A stretch of DNA of 64,000 nucleotides, from assembly GCA_020465985.1 (NCBI GenBank), contig JAANYP010005943.1, forward strand, positions 449,709 to 513,708. The letters run 5' to 3'. Numbering within the stretch: the stretch's first letter is position 1; every line of letters begins with the position of its first letter. This document shows, piece after piece, positions 21,063 through 34,300 of this stretch. The stretch is from Centrapalus pauciflorus (lineage: Eukaryota > Streptophyta > Magnoliopsida > Asterales > Asteraceae). The notes under the pieces are model-generated. The model was given only the letters and a program-made list of their open reading frames with translations, ran no database searches and had not been told where the DNA came from. A program made the translations under genes and the position numbers.

Positions 21063-23500
21063 TAATATCTCTACCATATTAATACAGCTTAAATACATAG
21101 AAAAAAGCACAAGGTATTCATAATAGCTGAAAATGTTGGCAATTTGTAATTCATATGAAGAAACATAAAGTCTTTTTGTTAATTTTTGGGGATCATTGCA
21201 ATGAGGTGTGTTAATAGTTATAACACATTGCATGTGGATATCGTTGCAATGTGAATATAGTGAAAATTTGGATGTCAGTTGACGTCACACGTCAAGGTAC
21301 AACACCTATTATGGTAATCACTCTTAAGGTGTAACATGTTACTAGGCTCCAACATGTTGCCAACCAAGCGGAGGCATCAAAAAATTCTATTGGTTTTTTT
21401 CCTCTCCTGCCTGCCACATTATGAATATCTTGGGCATGCCTCACCTGATAATATTCACGCCACAAGACTACAAGGTCAAGAGGTCACCATATTTAAATCC
21501 ATTGACAAAGACCAAAGATGACGAAATTGAAAAATAAAAGAAATAAACAAACCACATGAATAATTTTAGAGCGATGCGAAGGATATAAACCTTCACTAGC
21601 AGTTTAGCACCAGACTCTAATTCTGCAATTTGAAGATTATCATAAATTATTATATCTGACAATATAGTGACAACATGTAGCCATGTAACAGGAAAAGAAA
21701 AATAATGATCGAGATAAACAAATCATAGCAAGTAAAAGTGGAACATTTGACTAATTCATAGGAAAAAAAATATCAAAGTAAGGTTCAATATAACCTTCAA
21801 AATAATACAGAATGCAAAAAAAACACTTGCAAATATCTAACCAAGACATTTACATGGGTTGAGGAGTTGGAGTTGGAAAAAATGCTAAATGGAAATTAAA
21901 TTCTCTTCATTGACAAAACCATTAAGATATGACCTTACATTGGAGTAAAAAAAACAAGACGACTTACTGAGTATCTAGAAACAACCAAACAAATGTATTT
22001 CCAGTACGTTGTTATGGGAATCAAACAGTTAGCAGACCCCAAGTATTATTAATTTCAAGATTATTATATACTTATATCTTAATTTGTTGTTCCCAGTATT
22101 ATTTTGAAGATAGATATGATTTGGTGAAGTTCATTAAGCTAATTGGTACTTGCTTTCTTTGGCTCAATAACTTTTTTTTTTTTTTTTTTTTTTATGAACA
22201 TTATATTATTTCATAGACAACATATGTGCATATCAATGGAGTTGGTGACTGCTGTTCTAGGAGACCATGGACAATGACCTCGTGAAGATTATGGTAAGAG
22301 TAAAAGCAAAGCAATGAGTCGTGTATTGTCTGCCAAACAATTTGAGTTATATACACTCGGGCATGCTCAGAATATTTGTATGTTGACGGTCTATGGTTGG
22401 GTTCCTTTACTTTTGATACTTTTGAAATTTGTCGGTTTTATTCGAATATGGTCCATTTGTTTTTTGATCTTCTCTTTTGTTGAGATTTGATTCGCCCAGT
22501 CAACTATTATAGAGCTGCTTTGATGGTTTGTAATCTTCAAATATTTGGAGTCATGAACATTGTGACATTGTAGTTAAAACATAAGCATCTAGGCAAGGGG
22601 AATTTAGTTGGATCCATAATTAACTAATTAAATATTCATAACCATAATATGAAAATTTGACATTGGTTAGGTTTAATCGTCAATTTAATTCATTAGTTTT
22701 ACGATCAAATCAAATAAATTTATAACAGTATTGTCTCTAATACATCGATTAGGGTTTGTCAACGTTATAAAAGTAATGTTCAATGTTATACATAATCATA
22801 TTTAATAAAAAAATCTAAAATAATAAATAGTTACATTTTAATTATAAAACAATTACATTAGAATTTTGTATCGTGCATTTGGATTATAAAGTCTTTTTCA
22901 TTCAATTAAACATAACATAATAGTTTCAAAAGACAATTCCAACCATAAGTACAATTAAAATCATAAATTTAAATGTATAAGAAAATGTTGTGATAATAAA
23001 TGTTAAAAGAGTACTAAACAAAAAAATTTTAAATTAAAAGGGCTAAATAAAAGATAACACTAAGGTAATGGTGTGTTATGAAAATTTTAAATTTAGAAAA
23101 ATAAAATGTGGTTGGATAATCCGATTTGATAAATGTATGTATATATAGTTTGATATTTTTTAAAAACATACAAAAAATTTTATTCATTTGATCTATATTA
23201 TTAAGTTTATGTCTGTTGTTGTCTTTATATAGACATATAACTACCAAAATCTTATGACATTTTAGGCATATATGGACCTAACTTTAATTGCTCATTTGTC
23301 AAAAGGCGCCAAAACTCATCTGCATCTCCATGTTTTTTGTATTTTATAAAGAAATTAATGTAAAGTGATCACATTAAGTTATAGTTTATGGTGAATGATA
23401 CTTGTAACAAATTTTTTAATCTTTTTATGAAAACGTTATATGTGCATTCAAATTTAAACATAACAACAAACATTTGTTGTATATAATATCACAAGATGAT
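21063..23500. other. AT-rich region, boundary of Helitron A unclear
   Basis: No gene is supported. A short exon-like stretch near 22240-22320 (GGAGTTGGTGACTGC...) was seen but not identified. From about 22570 the sequence becomes very AT-rich and resembles ordinary intergenic DNA. No hairpin-CTAG terminus was found. Confidence 0.4.
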
Positions 23501-23571
23501 ATGTTCTCGACAACATATCTCCTTGATGTCATTCGAAGAATCTTGATCAATACTGATTGCCGAGAATTCCT

Positions 23572-23793
23572 TTATGTCCATCCGAAGAAGATATGTTCCC
23601 GTTCAAATTGAGAAGAAAGCAATTTCCTATTCGACTTAGCTTTGAAATGACAATCAATAAAACACGGTATTGTTACGTTTCTTTGTATAACCAACTTAAA
23701 TGGAGACATTCTCTTCAAAATTGGAAACCTTGCTTTCAAGACACCATAAGATCGTTTGATAACATTTCGAAGCCTTGTAGGTTTTCTTTGCAA
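23572..23793 (-). pseudogene. PIF/Harbinger transposase C-terminal fragment
   Basis: The minus strand encodes LRNVIKRSYGVLKARFPILK followed by RMSPFKLVIQRNVTIPCFID. This matches the C-terminal part of plant PIF/Harbinger (HARBI1-like) nuclease proteins, where the RNVIERxFGVLKxRFxIL segment surrounds the last catalytic acidic residue. Here that position is lysine (VIKRS), which would inactivate it. No N-terminal part is present. The same fragment recurs at 59127-59290, in both cases joined to a truncated Helitron. Confidence 0.7.
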
Positions 23794-23823
23794 ATAAATT
23801 TTCTTTACAAATATATTTTTTAA

Positions 23824-24074
23824 ATAAAAGTATATAAGATGATATTATTATTTATTATGACCTATTAATTTGTATATTTCTAAATATATATATATGAAGC
23901 GTAATTATTTTCTTATATATTTTTTAAAACTTTTATTATATAATCTTATAATTAATAAGTTAGTAGATTATTAGATTTTGTTTGATTTGATTTGAATTTA
24001 AAAGTGGATTATATTATATTTGGATAGATTTAATTAATAAGTTAGTAGAGTATTAGATTTTGTTTGATTTGATT
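23824..24074 (-). mobile_element. truncated Helitron fragment
   Basis: Reverse-strand interior of the TCTATACTATTAAAAG Helitron family (ATATAAGATGATATTATTATTT and GATTTTGTTTGATTTGATTT phrases). Both termini are missing. The 5' side is cut at TTTGAGCTTAAG, where the inverted 13560-14110 copy begins. The 3' side joins the Harbinger fragment. Confidence 0.7.
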
Positions 24075-24620
24075 TGATTTGAGCTTAAGTGGGCTATTTA
24101 AAATTTAGATAGTTTGCAGCACTGCTCAAAGGCTCAAAGCTATAGGGTTACAAAAGCCAAATGCTCCGAACAAAAATTCCAAAACAAAATTATAGCCATC
24201 TTTCAAAGGTTTCACTTACACGATTCCTCAACATAAACCGAAAAATTGGACAAGAAAAGCGATCTATCTGTTTTAGATCCTCATGCTCGAAACTCTAGCA
24301 GTCGTATCTAATAACTTACTTAGGAAAACAAAACATTGTCCCTCATGTGACGATTATACCCTCTTGAATCTCGTGACATGTGTTTTAGAAACTTAATGGT
24401 CCATACCTGCAAGAGATTGTCAAGGAGTCTCATTATGAGTTCTATATTGAAAGTATCATCAAGAAACAAAACTAACAAAGCCGTACCAATTTGATTTGAA
24501 CAAATAGAATGTAGCAGGCTCCGATCAACTCTAATCATATATATGGTATATGATCGTTCATTTTTGGATAACTATCAAAAACGTCAAATTTGTCTCTAGT
24601 TGATTTTGCCCTTCCATTAG
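24075..24620 (-). repeat. inverted third copy of the 13560-14110 unit
   Basis: It reads as the reverse complement of 13560-14110, including the 72-codon frame. It abuts the start of duplication copy 2 and so lies in inverted orientation to the same unit 9 kb further on. Confidence 0.88.
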
Positions 24621-24682
24621 GCCAAAGTTACATTTGAATTGGTAAGTAATTGGTTTTGTTAATCTAATCTATATCTATATCT

Positions 24683-26320
24683 ATTCTATCTATACTATTA
24701 AAAGAGTAACTATACTAATTTCTGGTGAAGCCACGTGTCGTCACCATGAATCGACACGTGGCATTTATGAAATTTAAAATTAATAAAGAAATTTAAATCA
24801 AATCTATCCAAATATAATATAATCCACTTTTAAATTCAAATAAAATAAAATCTAATACTCTACTAACTTACTAATTAAATCTATCCAAATCTAATATAAT
24901 CCACTTTTAAATTCAAATCAAATCAAATAAAACAAAATCTAATAATCTACTAACTTATTAATTATAAGATAATATCATAAAATTTTAAAAATATATATAT
25001 AAGAAAATAATTACTCTTCATATATATTTAGAAATATACAACATTAATAGGTCATAATAAATAATAATATTATCTTATATACTTTTGTTTAAAAAATAAT
25101 ATTTATATCTTTATTTTTTTATTTATTATATTTTATATGTATTAAAAATATCCGCGTAATACACGGGTAATAAACTAGTATTATATAAATGAGAACAATC
25201 CTTGCCACGTGATATTATCCTGATACACTAATTTTTTATTTTCCCGCTATTTTTCTAAAAATAAAAATGAACATTAATTTAAGTAACATGCATATCATTT
25301 ATTGACTTAATTTTTAACTTTAGTATTTAAACTTTTTATTTTTTTATTTCCTAAACTAATTGAAATTACAACTAATACTCATTAAAAGTTTTCAAAATTA
25401 ACAAGCTAAAATTAAATAAAAAATCAATAAAATAATAAACTTCATGTTTAAATGTCTCAGATAGTAAATAATTTTAAAAAATAGTAAAATAAAAGAATTT
25501 AATTTTAAAATAATTTATTTAAAAGATCAATAAAATAATAACTTCAAATTTAAATGTCCGAAAGAATAAAGAAATTTATGAAATAATAATTAAATACTTT
25601 AGTATACAATAAAATTAAAAAAAAATTTATTATCAAATCTTTATATGTTAGTTATGAAACTTTGACCACACGTTAAGAAAAATAATCATTCAAATTTCAA
25701 ATGTATTTCCTATAATAAAATTTTGTATCAATATTTTCCAAAACTTCAATAAATGTTGCAAAATTTATATTTTAAAATAACTTAATTTCGAATAATCTTA
25801 ATTGATATTTATTTATTAAGTTGACGCTAGAATTGTTGTATCAAGTTTTAATCAGTTAGGCAATAAATATGTATTATTAATTAAAACATCTTCAATAAGA
25901 AAACTTGTATATGTTTTAATTTAAGGTCTTTAACAAATTTATACAATTTAAATTAATATACTTTATAAATATTAAAAATATAAATATTTATCATTTAAAA
26001 ATTATTTGATTTCTATAGGATTATTGATGATAACACAATAACAAACAAAACAGAATAAAGGTTCAACATTTTTAAAGAAGATAATAATTGAAATGAATCT
26101 TATTTTTACCGTCTTCTTTTGATTTAAACATTACTTAGAGTCATCTTTTTTTACCATTGACTCAATGATTTTGCCTGTATTTCATCTTTTTATTGGTTTT
26201 TATTGTATATTAATTTTAAAAAAAATTTAAGGTTCTTAAGGGATTCCATATTTTTATAAATATTTAATATATAACAAAATTTTTTATACCAATCCATGTA
26301 ATACATGGGTTTTAACCTAG
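24683..26320 (+). mobile_element. non-autonomous Helitron (outer), copy 2
   Basis: Counterpart of 2731-5027, ending in the hairpin CCATGTAATACATGG, GTTTTAAC and CTAG before a T. It lacks the MULE-type MITE and 67 bp of its flanks. As in copy 1, the 5' end is inferred from sequence either side of the nested Helitron. Confidence 0.6.
24689..25178 (+). mobile_element. short non-autonomous Helitron, copy 2
   Basis: Counterpart of 2737-3223 with intact A|TC start and CTAG|T end. Unlike copy 1 it keeps both arms of the CCACGTGTCG...CGACACGTGG inverted repeat (24731-24761), so this is the more ancestral version. Confidence 0.88.
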
Positions 26321-26607
26321 TTTTGAATTCTGTAGTTTGTAGGTGTTACTTTGATTGAGTGACAAAAAGGAGAATAGAAAGAAGGAACAAAAAAATGACA
26401 ATCAGGTGTTTTAGATACTATTTCGTTATAGTACATACTATTAATGTTTTCACGATCACAGTCTTCAGGTGCCCAAAATTATAAAAGAAAAAAAAGACAA
26501 CAAGAACTTGCACAATATTTGCATCGATAATTTTGCTTCTATAAACACACGAAGACATCATTTTAGGTAATATAATAATTTTTAAACTTGTATGTGAATT
26601 TTATATA

Positions 26608-27319
26608 TCTATACTATATATAAATAAGAAAATCACCTGCAGTTTCTGGATCATTGGATGGAAAGAAATCAATGATCTAGATCAATGACAACTCATAATT
26701 ATTTATGAAATGTCTCTTATACCCTTAATTAAAATCAATAATTATACCTATGCCATTGTTTTAATTCATTTTCCAAATTTACTACCTTAACTTAATTACA
26801 TTACATTACATTAAATTTTGAATTTAATTTTTTCATGAATTAATATTAAATTAATATTTACCTAAAATAAATATGTGTCATTATTATCTTTAATGATCAT
26901 AGTTAAATTCAAATATAAAAAATTGGATTTAAATGTAGAAGTAGTAAATAAAGTTAAAAATTTTTGTTAATTATTTTGCTAACAAGATTTAAAATTTAAT
27001 TAATAAAACTTCAATTGTGAATATGATAAAAATTTGAATTAGTTGTGTAAATTATTATTATTATGTATAATAAATGAAAACATCAAATGTCACGTGTCAC
27101 CTCTACGTTCACCAAAAAGATAATTACAACTTATAAAAAATAAAAGATAAATAGAATTTAATATTTCTAAAAATGATATATGTACTCTATTTTTTAATCT
27201 GAAAATAATAAAAAAATAAACACAATTATTATTTTTATATGTTTTATTTTTACTCATATACGTTTTATATAAATAAATGTAATTAAAAATATCCACGTAA
27301 TACGTGGGTCATAAACTAG
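26608..27319 (+). mobile_element. short non-autonomous Helitron, copy 2
   Basis: Counterpart of 5316-6027, same 712-bp length, same hairpin CCACGTAATACGTGG and CTAG|T end. Confidence 0.86.
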
Positions 27320-28255
27320 TTTTAATAATAATCGGTGTGGGGTGAGCCGCCGCCTAGCTCGACTAGGTTCCAACCCCTTTAAAAAAGTATGCTGCATTTT
27401 TATATTTTTATAAAGGGTGTTACTTTTCGATATCTTCCAGAGCATATAAATATACAGGACCGGTCCTGTTTGCTTTATTAGTAGATATAAATATAGATAT
27501 AGATATAGGTTTGCAAGGATCACTACAAAAACTTGTGTGTTAAATCGGTAACCAAATTATAGTGAATAATGCGGATGACATATGGGTTGTATCAGTTGAA
27601 GCTACTATAAAAATATATTGCAATCAGAAGTTATACATATAGACAATATAGGTATTGTTATCTGAATCATGTATGATTCAAAACCCGAGAGAAATTAAAA
27701 TTTAATCCTAAACACAAGCTCTTCGTAAATCCTTGTAATCTGAATGATTACAGCGTGTCTTATAATGAGACGGAGGTAGAAGTTGCTAATTAAATAAAAC
27801 TATTAAGAAGAGTATTTGAATCAAGTGATTAAGCACCCACTGACAACTTGAATAAGAAACAAAGAAATCAGAGGCACAAAGCGAGAGTTGCAAGGGAATA
27901 AACTGAATATTGTAAAGTTAAGCGATTGGTCATGAGTGGCCAATGAAATGCCCGTATATGCTAAAATAAATGTAAGTGTTGGATTCTCATTATATCGATG
28001 CGAGACTAGTGAGATGTCCAATATAGAATATTTATTCTACCTAACTGCACATAAATAAAAGCTTCCGTTAAAAGAATAAAGTGATTTCAAATTCAGAAAT
28101 TCACCAATGAAAAGTCAAACATAAGTCTTTACGTATAATTAAACAGAACCAAAAGTTATTTGCTTTGTCAAAGCCTCTTGACCGAATTGCACAGTGAATT
28201 AATAGAGGAAGGTGAGGACTATAAAGTAGAAGATGATGTAAATGGTCGTGGAGAC

Positions 28256-28277
28256 GGGCATTTCATTTCATTGGACT
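28256..28277 (+). other. templated filler at a deletion junction
   Basis: This junction replaces 1,886 bp of copy 1. It reads CGGGCATTTC-ATTTCATTGG across the join, which is the inverse complement of CCAATGAAATGCCCG at 27940-27954 with one 5-bp stutter. In copy 1 the corresponding template has CACG instead of CCCG, so the filler fits the copy-2 variant. This is the footprint expected of end joining with template switching. Confidence 0.75.
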
Positions 28278-28678
28278 ATAAAGAAATTTAAATCAAATCT
28301 ATCTAAATCTAATATAATCCACTTTTAAATTCAAATCAAATCAAATCAAACAAAATCTAATACTATACTAACTTATTAATTAAATTTATCCAAATCTAAT
28401 ATGATCCACTTATAAATTCAAATCAAATCAAATCAAAACAAAATCTAATAATCTACTAACTTATTAATTATAAGATAATATAATAAAAGTTTAAAAAAAA
28501 ATATAAGAAAAAAAATACTCTTTCATATATATTTAGAAATATACAAAATTAATAGGTCATAATAAATAATAATATCATCTTATATACTTTTGTTTAAAAA
28601 ATAATATTTATATCTTTACCTTTTTATTTGTTATATTTTCTAGATATATTAAAAATATCCGCGTAATACGCGGGCTAG
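28278..28678 (+). mobile_element. 5'-truncated Helitron upstream of gene copy 2
   Basis: Counterpart of 8851-9251. The 3' hairpin and CTAG are present, but the first 95 bp, including the TC start and the G-box inverted repeat, were removed by the adjacent deletion. Confidence 0.85.
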
Positions 28679-28962
28679 CATGGTAATATTTAGAGTTTAG
28701 ACGTAATTCTCCGGAATTTAAGGTTTGATGACCATTTGCCCTAAAAAATTAAAACCATTCTATAGAAATCAGGCCTAGCTAGAGTGAAAACGGAATTCAT
28801 AATTTCTTCTTCTCGCCGCCCAGAGAGGAGTAGCATAAGCATACGGCCTAAAACCTTCACCGGCCGCCGCCGCCGCCGCCGCTCCGCCGTCCATAAACCC
28901 TCTCTCTGTTTCAAGGTTTTCGACTTTACTACCTTCATTTGTATTGATAATTGTTTTTCGTG

Positions 28963-30156
28963 ATGTCTATGCTGGAACTAATAACCAAAGCTTCGGCTAC
29001 ATCCGAACAGCTACCTTTAGATTCACAATATCCGATCGTTCTTAATCCGAATCCTGTTTTACTAAAATTGAAACCTAAAGACGACGAATCAAACGATGCT
29101 TCATCCGTTAAACGCGTTGAAGGATGGAAAATTTCCGAAACTGATATGGAGATTATAGAGTTAGGGCAAAAGTTCTTTAAGAAGTTGAAAATTAAGGTTA
29201 AAAACCCTATGTCTTTCAGTAAGGTTGAGTTTATTAGCATGTTGAATTCGTATCTTGAGAAGAATAGCGAGAAAGTTGGAATGCCGATAGAGTTTAGAGC
29301 AAAGGACGAGGGTTATAGTTATACTAAACTGCTTATACAAAAGCTAGGGTTTTTGATGGGTGATGGCGTAGTAAGTTTAGTATTGGAGGCTTGTTTTGCT
29401 TTTGAAATTTGGGAAATTATAGAAGGATTGATTGTTGGTGGATTAGTTGACTGTTCTTGTTGCAAGAATTTGGTTCATAATTTGATTGAGAAAAGGAGGT
29501 CTGACTTGGTTTGTTTATGTGTTAAGCATGTTTCTAATCTTCAAGTTGCTGATATAATTTTGGTTTTGAGGTTATTCCTTTCTCCGCCTAAAGATGCTTA
29601 TGGCACCATGATTGTTATAAGGAAGGAGTGGGAGAGACAAGCAGTTTCAGCCATTGAAATGGCAATGGACAAAAGCCTTAATGAGAAGAAATCAAATTTG
29701 GCAAAAGATTCTGCGGTTTTACTCATGATGGCTCATGATGAGTTTACGACGAGTGAATTGTGCTTGCATTATCTACTTGCTTCGCCAAATCTTCTTGATG
29801 TGATATTCTCAGCTTGTATAAGTAAGTTGAATGGTTCGGAGATCATGGGTTTTGTACACTATTTGAAGAAGTGGTTGACTAAGTATCAGAAGTTCCCGCA
29901 AGCATTTCAGAGTCCTAAACCTTCATCTACACATGGGTTAAAAGCCTTTGAATCGGTTCCTTCACTTGAACATGTTACCAAGTGTTTTGGGATGGTACTC
30001 GATGAGCATTTCTCATCATTAGTGATGCATCCAGAGTTTTGTGAGGAGGTGAAATCCGTTGAGTTGGTTGTGAATTCTTTGGCCTCGGAAGCTAGATTCT
30101 GTTGCACTTTGGCAAACCTAAGTGGAATTCTGAAAACCGATGTTAAAGGTGCGTGA
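28963..30156 (+). CDS. conserved plant protein of unknown function, copy 2
   Basis: A 397-codon frame identical to the one at 9536-10729 except for glutamate in place of lysine in SAI(K/E)MAMD. Start context, stop and the AG|GTGCGT overlap are the same. The frame is intact, so both copies may be expressed. Its upstream region differs: the promoter-proximal Helitron is truncated and everything equivalent to 6965-8850 is gone, so the two paralogues may be regulated differently. Residues 1-55 are proline/lysine-rich and the remainder is predicted helical by composition, with no recognised domain. Which copy is ancestral cannot be settled here. Confidence 0.85.
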   Translation: MSMLELITKASATSEQLPLDSQYPIVLNPNPVLLKLKPKDDESNDASSVKRVEGWKISETDMEIIELGQKFFKKLKIKVKNPMSFSKVEFISMLNSYLEKNSEKVGMPIEFRAKDEGYSYTKLLIQKLGFLMGDGVVSLVLEACFAFEIWEIIEGLIVGGLVDCSCCKNLVHNLIEKRRSDLVCLCVKHVSNLQVADIILVLRLFLSPPKDAYGTMIVIRKEWERQAVSAIEMAMDKSLNEKKSNLAKDSAVLLMMAHDEFTTSELCLHYLLASPNLLDVIFSACISKLNGSEIMGFVHYLKKWLTKYQKFPQAFQSPKPSSTHGLKAFESVPSLEHVTKCFGMVLDEHFSSLVMHPEFCEEVKSVELVVNSLASEARFCCTLANLSGILKTDVKGA

Positions 30157-30820
30157 TATGAATTCTCTTGTATCAATAACATTGAATTGAAAGTATGGTT
30201 TCTTTGTCCTTCAATCACAAAGAAAATTCTCTTATAGGAATGCTAGTTTTTAATTCATTTATGATTAGTTTTGACGTTTCTTGTCTTATGAAATACCAGT
30301 GATTTTTCAGTGCAATTACGTTGATTGTTGTGGCTTATCTTTTGATATATGCATTACATTTTGCTGCTTTGTGTTATATAAATTTGAAAATGATAAACAT
30401 ACCAGACTCTTAATGTATGTCAGTATGTATATGTAATATATTACAATTGTATTGGTTCTACGAATGTAACAATAGGTCCCTTATTAAGAACCAGTACGTT
30501 GACACAAGTATTTAACCTTGTTTGGAGTACGAATTCAACATTCAAGGTTCAGGTTGGAATTGATTCTCTCATTCTTGAGTCACAATAATCACATTTAAAA
30601 TGCACATTCAAATGCATACTGAGATATCAGGTAGTCTATTCTCTTAACCAAGTTTATCTTTGGTCAAATTCCCAGAATCTCTTGCCAAGCAAACTCTAAA
30701 TGAGGCTATGAATTCAGCATATTAAACCAACATCACAAAGCCCTACAAAGTGTAAGCATCCACTAAACATATATTAAATGAGAAAGTTCATAATCTATAA
30801 CAACCAACTTAGTTAGCTAA
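30157..30820. other. 3' flank of gene copy 2
   Basis: Counterpart of 10730-11393; no gene seen. Confidence 0.5.
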
Positions 30821-30939
30821 TCACAAAATGACAAAACATAATTGCAGCGAAAAACAAACAGAAACACTAGTTGTCAATTCAAGACTACTAACAACATCAT
30901 GACAACAAAGGTCCATAATGAGATTAAAAAACATAAATC

Positions 30940-31450
30940 TTTGCAGCAAACAGTCATCCTTGTCATTTTTGGAATTGGCATTGGTGTCTTGATCTTCATC
31001 ATTGTTGTCATCTTTCTCCTTGACTTCCTCAACCACACTCTCAAGTCTCAACCACGGGGTCTCCTCCTGCTGTAGAATCAGCAAGCAAAAAATGAATCTT
31101 GTTGATGAATAAACCTATAGAAAAAAGTACCTCGACCTTCTTCTCGGATTCAATTTCTTTGACAACAGGGCACAACATCTTTAATTGATAATGGTGGGTG
31201 TTTAACGGGCAGTTGTGAGGTGGTGTTGAAGTGGAGCGCCATTGTGGATAATATTTGAAACAAATTGTGTATGTAGGTCACAAAAGCCGACTCTAGTTGT
31301 GATAATCACAAGCAATGTGAAATCTGATATACTTACATGATGAGTCTTTTGGATCTGCGCCATGTCAGTTCCATCCATGACGCGTAAAGGGAGTTTTTTT
31401 TGGTATTGTATTGAAGTCTTGAGGTGTAGGCCAGCTTAACTTGATATACA
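30940..31450 (-). pseudogene. unrecognised gene fragment, copy 2
   Basis: Counterpart of the exon-like blocks at 11510-12023, with the same acidic segment and splice-like borders. It differs by an extra T in a T-run near 31390, which lies within the first block. That frameshift supports its being non-functional in at least this copy. Confidence 0.35.
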
Positions 31451-32792
<1,342 letters not shown>

Positions 32793-33004
32793 TCGTATTG
32801 TTGATGAATTATCAATTTTTTTGCAAAGTGTTTATCTCTAGCCTCGTTTTGCATGATATGGTTATACTTGGTGCTTTCTTATTCTTATTTTTTCTTTTTT
32901 TGTTTCATTTCTGTCCAGTTTCTATAATAGTGAACATAAATGCAATAAAAACATGAAAATAATTATAAAAAAGCATAATTTCACAATAAGAGCACAAATA
33001 TGAA

Positions 33005-33555
33005 TAATGGAAGGGCAAAATCAACTAGAGACAAATTTGACGTTTTTGATAGTTATCCAAAAATGAACGATCATATACCATATATATGATTAGAGTTGAT
33101 CGGAGCCTGCTACATTCTATTTGTTCAAATCAAATTGGTACGGCTTTGTTAGTTTTGTTTCTTGATGATACTTTCAATATAGAACTCATAATGAGACTCC
33201 TTGACAATCTCTTGTAGGTATGGACCATTAAGTTTCTAAAACACATATCACGAGATTCAAGAGGGTATAATCGTCACATGAGGGACAATGTTTTGTTTTC
33301 TTAAGTAAGTTATTAGATACGACTGCTGGAGTTTCGAGCATGAGGATCTAAAACAGATAGATCGCTTTGCTTGTCCAATTTTTCGGTTTATGTTGAGGAA
33401 TCGTGTAAGTGAAACCTTTGAAAGATGGCTATAATTTTGTTTTGGAATTTTTGTTGGATGTTTTTTGTTCGGAAGATTTGGCTTTTGTAACCCTATAGCT
33501 TTGAGCCTTTGAGCAGTGCTGCAAACTATCTAAATTTTAAATAGCCCACTCAAGC
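33005..33555 (+). repeat. repeat unit (third-copy family), copy 2
   Basis: Counterpart of 13560-14110 and inverse of 24075-24620. Confidence 0.85.
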
Positions 33556-34300
33556 TCAATAGACATGAGCTTTTATGAGCTGGAACCTTATTCCCAAAAG
33601 CCAAACTTGAAGACTCTAACAGTCAAACTTGAGCTTTTAATGGCTTAACTCGTGTTTTTATCGAGAATGTATATGTGAATATTGAGTTGAACTTAGGCCA
33701 TATTTGTTTTTTAAGAAGATTTTCGAAACTTTTATGTCCTGTGAACTTGAAGACGCAGGAAGAGGTTTTATATGGAAGTGCGTTTGTTTTTTTTCGTCTT
33801 CCTGTGTCTGCACGCGTCTGCAAAGGTCTTACCGCGCTTGCGAAGACTGCAGACCTTTAGGCCATCTCTTCTGACTGCAGATTTCTACATCTAAGTCCGC
33901 AGACCGCAGACATCAACCGCTAACTATATTGTAGTTTGTTTAGAAGAACTTTTATGAATCATATTTATGTATGCCAGAGCGTTAAAATATAATGATCAAA
34001 TCTTTAAGTAATCTTATTATACACTTAGGTGTTCTTTTACATAAGTGATAAGTGAATGATTACTGATTGCAGTGCTGATTGATAAGTGACATCGTTGATT
34101 ATTGAATACTGACTCAATAAGTTTGTTTTTTTATTGTTGAATCTGTATTCAAAATTTTCTTTTATAAAATTCCAATCCATATTATTTCGAAAACATTATA
34201 GTTAGTTCAAAACACATTTACATTGTATTTATAACTCATAATGTAAACATTACAAAAATCATTGTTCATTCAAAATTTACAAGAGTCAATTACATATAGA

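Larger units (their letters stand above)
14782..22500 (+). mobile_element. Helitron A, gene-capturing (3' end not found)
   Basis: The 5' end is TCTTAACTACTAATAAAGC after host A. The same 20-base start is found inverted at 57975, and a variant (TCTATACTACTAATAAAGC) at 55870. The copy-2 duplicate runs straight from GTATTTA into TAACTCATAATG, which is an empty site for this insertion. The interior carries exon fragments of at least four unrelated host genes in the sense orientation. Collinearity with Helitron B holds from 14782 to about 19677. A hairpin-CTAG end was not found, so the right limit given is approximate and the 3' end is probably lost. Confidence 0.7.
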
